Of a stretch of DNA of 64,000 nucleotides, positions 62,674-64,000 are shown piece after piece. Position 1 is the first letter of the stretch. Each line of letters opens with the position of its first letter. Made by a program: the position numbers and the translations under genes. The notes below the pieces were generated by a model, which saw only the letters and a list, made by a program, of their open reading frames with translations, was not told the DNA's origin and did no database searches. Source of the DNA: Desulfovibrio legallii (GTDB lineage Bacteria > Desulfobacterota > Desulfovibrionia > Desulfovibrionales > Desulfovibrionaceae); NCBI RefSeq assembly GCF_004309735.1, contig NZ_SIXC01000001.1, positions 149,346-213,345 of the forward strand, given 5' to 3'.

Positions 62674-63609
62674 ATGGAGTCCATGACGCAAAGCCCGCCC
62701 TTTTCTTCGCCTCTGGCGCCGCTGCTGCCGCAGTGGTGCGACCATCTGCTGGCCGAGCGCGGTTTGGCCGTCCGTACCGTGGAGGCCTACCGCCAAGACC
62801 TGGAAAATTTTTTTCTGTTTCAGGAAGAACTGGCCCTGAGCGGCGGCCGCCTTCCGGCCACGCCGGACGAGCAGGAAATTTTCCTCTACCTCTCCTGGCT
62901 GCGGGCGCACCAGAACACGGGGCGCACCCTGGCGCGGCGGCTTTCGGCCTTGCGGGCTTTTTTTGCCTTTGCCCTGGACGCGGGCGCGGTGACCAAGAAC
63001 CCCGCTCTGCTGCTGGAAAATCCCAAGCTCCCCCTGCATTTGCCGGAGGTGCTGCGCAAGGATGAAATGGAGGCTTTGCTGGCCCAGCCAGACTGCGGCG
63101 TTAAAACAGGCGCGCGCGACCGCTGTATGCTGGAGATGCTGTACGCGGCGGGGCTGCGCGTCTCCGAGCTGTGCAATCTGGACGTCCTGGATCTGGACCT
63201 GCAGCGGGGGCTGGTGCGCGTTTTCGGCAAGGGCGCCAAGGAACGCCTTGTCCCTTTGCACGACGCCATGCAGCAGATGCTTGCCACCTATCTTAAGGAC
63301 TGGCGGCCCGCCTTCAGCCCCACGGGCGGGCAGCTCTTCGTCAACCGTTCGGGCCGGGCTCTGAGCCGCCAATACGTCTGGAAGATGGTCAAAAACTACG
63401 CCCTGCAGGCCGGCATCCGCCGCGCCATTTCACCGCACACCTTCCGCCATTCCTTTGCCACACACCTTTTGGAAGGCGGCGCGGATCTGCGCTCCGTGCA
63501 GCTGCTCCTGGGCCACGCGGACATCAGCGCCACAGAAATCTACACCCATGTGCAGGCCGAGCGGTTGCGCGCCCTGCACCACCAGTTTCACCCCCGGAGC
63601 CGCGTGTGA
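62674..63609 (+). CDS. Site-specific tyrosine recombinase XerC/XerD
   Basis: 311 aa. N-terminal core-binding domain (WCDHLLAERGLAVRTVEAYRQ) and C-terminal catalytic domain with all residues: R162 in AGLRVSEL, K in GKGAKERL, H and R in SPHTFRHSFATHLL, H in LGHADISA, and nucleophile Y in TEIYTHV. It resolves chromosome dimers at dif with FtsK. Length fits XerD/XerC; which of the two is not decided here. ATG 62674 or 62683 may be the start. Confidence 0.93.
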   Translation: MESMTQSPPFSSPLAPLLPQWCDHLLAERGLAVRTVEAYRQDLENFFLFQEELALSGGRLPATPDEQEIFLYLSWLRAHQNTGRTLARRLSALRAFFAFALDAGAVTKNPALLLENPKLPLHLPEVLRKDEMEALLAQPDCGVKTGARDRCMLEMLYAAGLRVSELCNLDVLDLDLQRGLVRVFGKGAKERLVPLHDAMQQMLATYLKDWRPAFSPTGGQLFVNRSGRALSRQYVWKMVKNYALQAGIRRAISPHTFRHSFATHLLEGGADLRSVQLLLGHADISATEIYTHVQAERLRALHHQFHPRSRV

Positions 63610-64000
63610 GCCCCGCCACCCTCGTCACCTGCCACGCCAACGCGGATTTCGACGCTTTTGCGGCCATGCTGGCGGCCCGTCGGCTTTATGCTCCCTGCGT
63701 GCTGCTCTTTCCCGGCACGCAGGAACGCGGCCTGCAAAAACTTTATGCCCGCCTGGACGCCCAGACCTACGACTTCGTCACCGCCGACAGCCTGGACTGG
63801 GCCGCCTTTGACCGTCTGGTGCTGGTAGACACCCGTCAGCGCGGCCGCGTGCGGCATGTGGCCCCCCTGCTGGACCGCCCAGGTTTGCGGCTGGAAGTCT
63901 GGGACCACCACCCCGACGCTGCCGACGACGTGACGGCGGACGCGGCCTACACGGCCCGCGTGGGCGCGCTGACCAGCCTGATGGTGCGCCACCTGCGTGA
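63606..64000 (+). CDS. DHH-family phosphoesterase, N-terminal part
   Basis: 131 codons visible, running off the right edge. The GTG start overlaps the xer stop (GTGA). Motifs of the DHH superfamily: CHANADFDAFAAM (motif I), LVLVDTRQ (motif II) and VWDHHPD (motif III with DHH). Known relatives are NrnA-type oligoribonucleases and, in many deltaproteobacteria, DHH-CBS-poly(A) polymerase fusions for tRNA 3' ends; the missing C-terminus would decide. Confidence 0.85.
   Translation, partial: MSPATLVTCHANADFDAFAAMLAARRLYAPCVLLFPGTQERGLQKLYARLDAQTYDFVTADSLDWAAFDRLVLVDTRQRGRVRHVAPLLDRPGLRLEVWDHHPDAADDVTADAAYTARVGALTSLMVRHLR

Overview
The window is a GC-rich, gene-dense bacterial chromosome segment with many 1-14 nt gene overlaps. 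Gene content (KDO/LPS synthesis, BamD, LolA, lipoproteins, a giant 2-hydroxyacyl-CoA dehydratase activase-like protein, AddA/AddB-type recombination nucleases, a DHH phosphoesterase, and a tRNA-Sec gene) points to a Gram-negative anaerobe of the Desulfovibrionaceae (Desulfovibrio-like). This assignment is inference from protein families; no rRNA gene is present to confirm it.

Layout. 1-2930: end of kdsB, a sugar O-acyltransferase, a HAD phosphatase and a lipoprotein. 2970-8997 (minus): giant activase-like ATPase and an M23 endopeptidase. 9132-13109: pcm, an Mrp/Nbp35 ATPase, then a tightly coupled pgsA / small protein / FtsB-like / TPR operon. 13259-21144: Cache-like lipoprotein, fbp, tsaD, trxA-trxB-bamD, CDF metal transporter. 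21164-21521: two adjacent intergenic repeats. 21671-29538: engB (minus), efp-ftsK-lolA, rpsA, degP. 29712-33614: second repeat copy, glycosyltransferase, pgm, rluB-like (minus). 33637-34848: a repeat followed by about 1 kb with no convincing gene. 34849-39566: rdgC, its companion, two dpp-type permeases, recN. 39671-45700 (minus): ftsH-folP-cdaA-cdaR-glmM, which links c-di-AMP synthesis, folate, proteolysis and cell-wall precursor supply. 46003-46513: tRNA-Sec and tRNA-Met separated by tandem repeats. 46591-51003: uppP, a 63-aa gene, metG-ricT. 51146-59500: HD hydrolase-pfk-addA-addB, all overlapping. 60019-64000: nitronate monooxygenase-like gene, small YHS/TRASH membrane protein, folK, xerC/D, and the start of a DHH protein.

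Functional themes are envelope biogenesis (KdsB, BamD, LolA, UppP, GlmM, PgsA, lipoproteins), DNA maintenance (FtsK, RecN, RdgC, AddAB, Xer), translation (EF-P, S1, MetRS, TsaD, RluB, tRNA-Sec) and redox/protein quality control (Trx system, DegP, FtsH, Pcm).

The most unusual signals are non-coding. They are a two-copy MITE-like element with imperfect terminal inverted repeats flanked by TA (family A), a four-copy structured intergenic repeat (family B) whose copy upstream of rluB ends in a terminator-like hairpin next to the ribosome binding site, and a palindrome TTAAAG-N5-CTTTAA shared by recN and the gene-less region. In addition, ftsK seems to start at an ACG codon.
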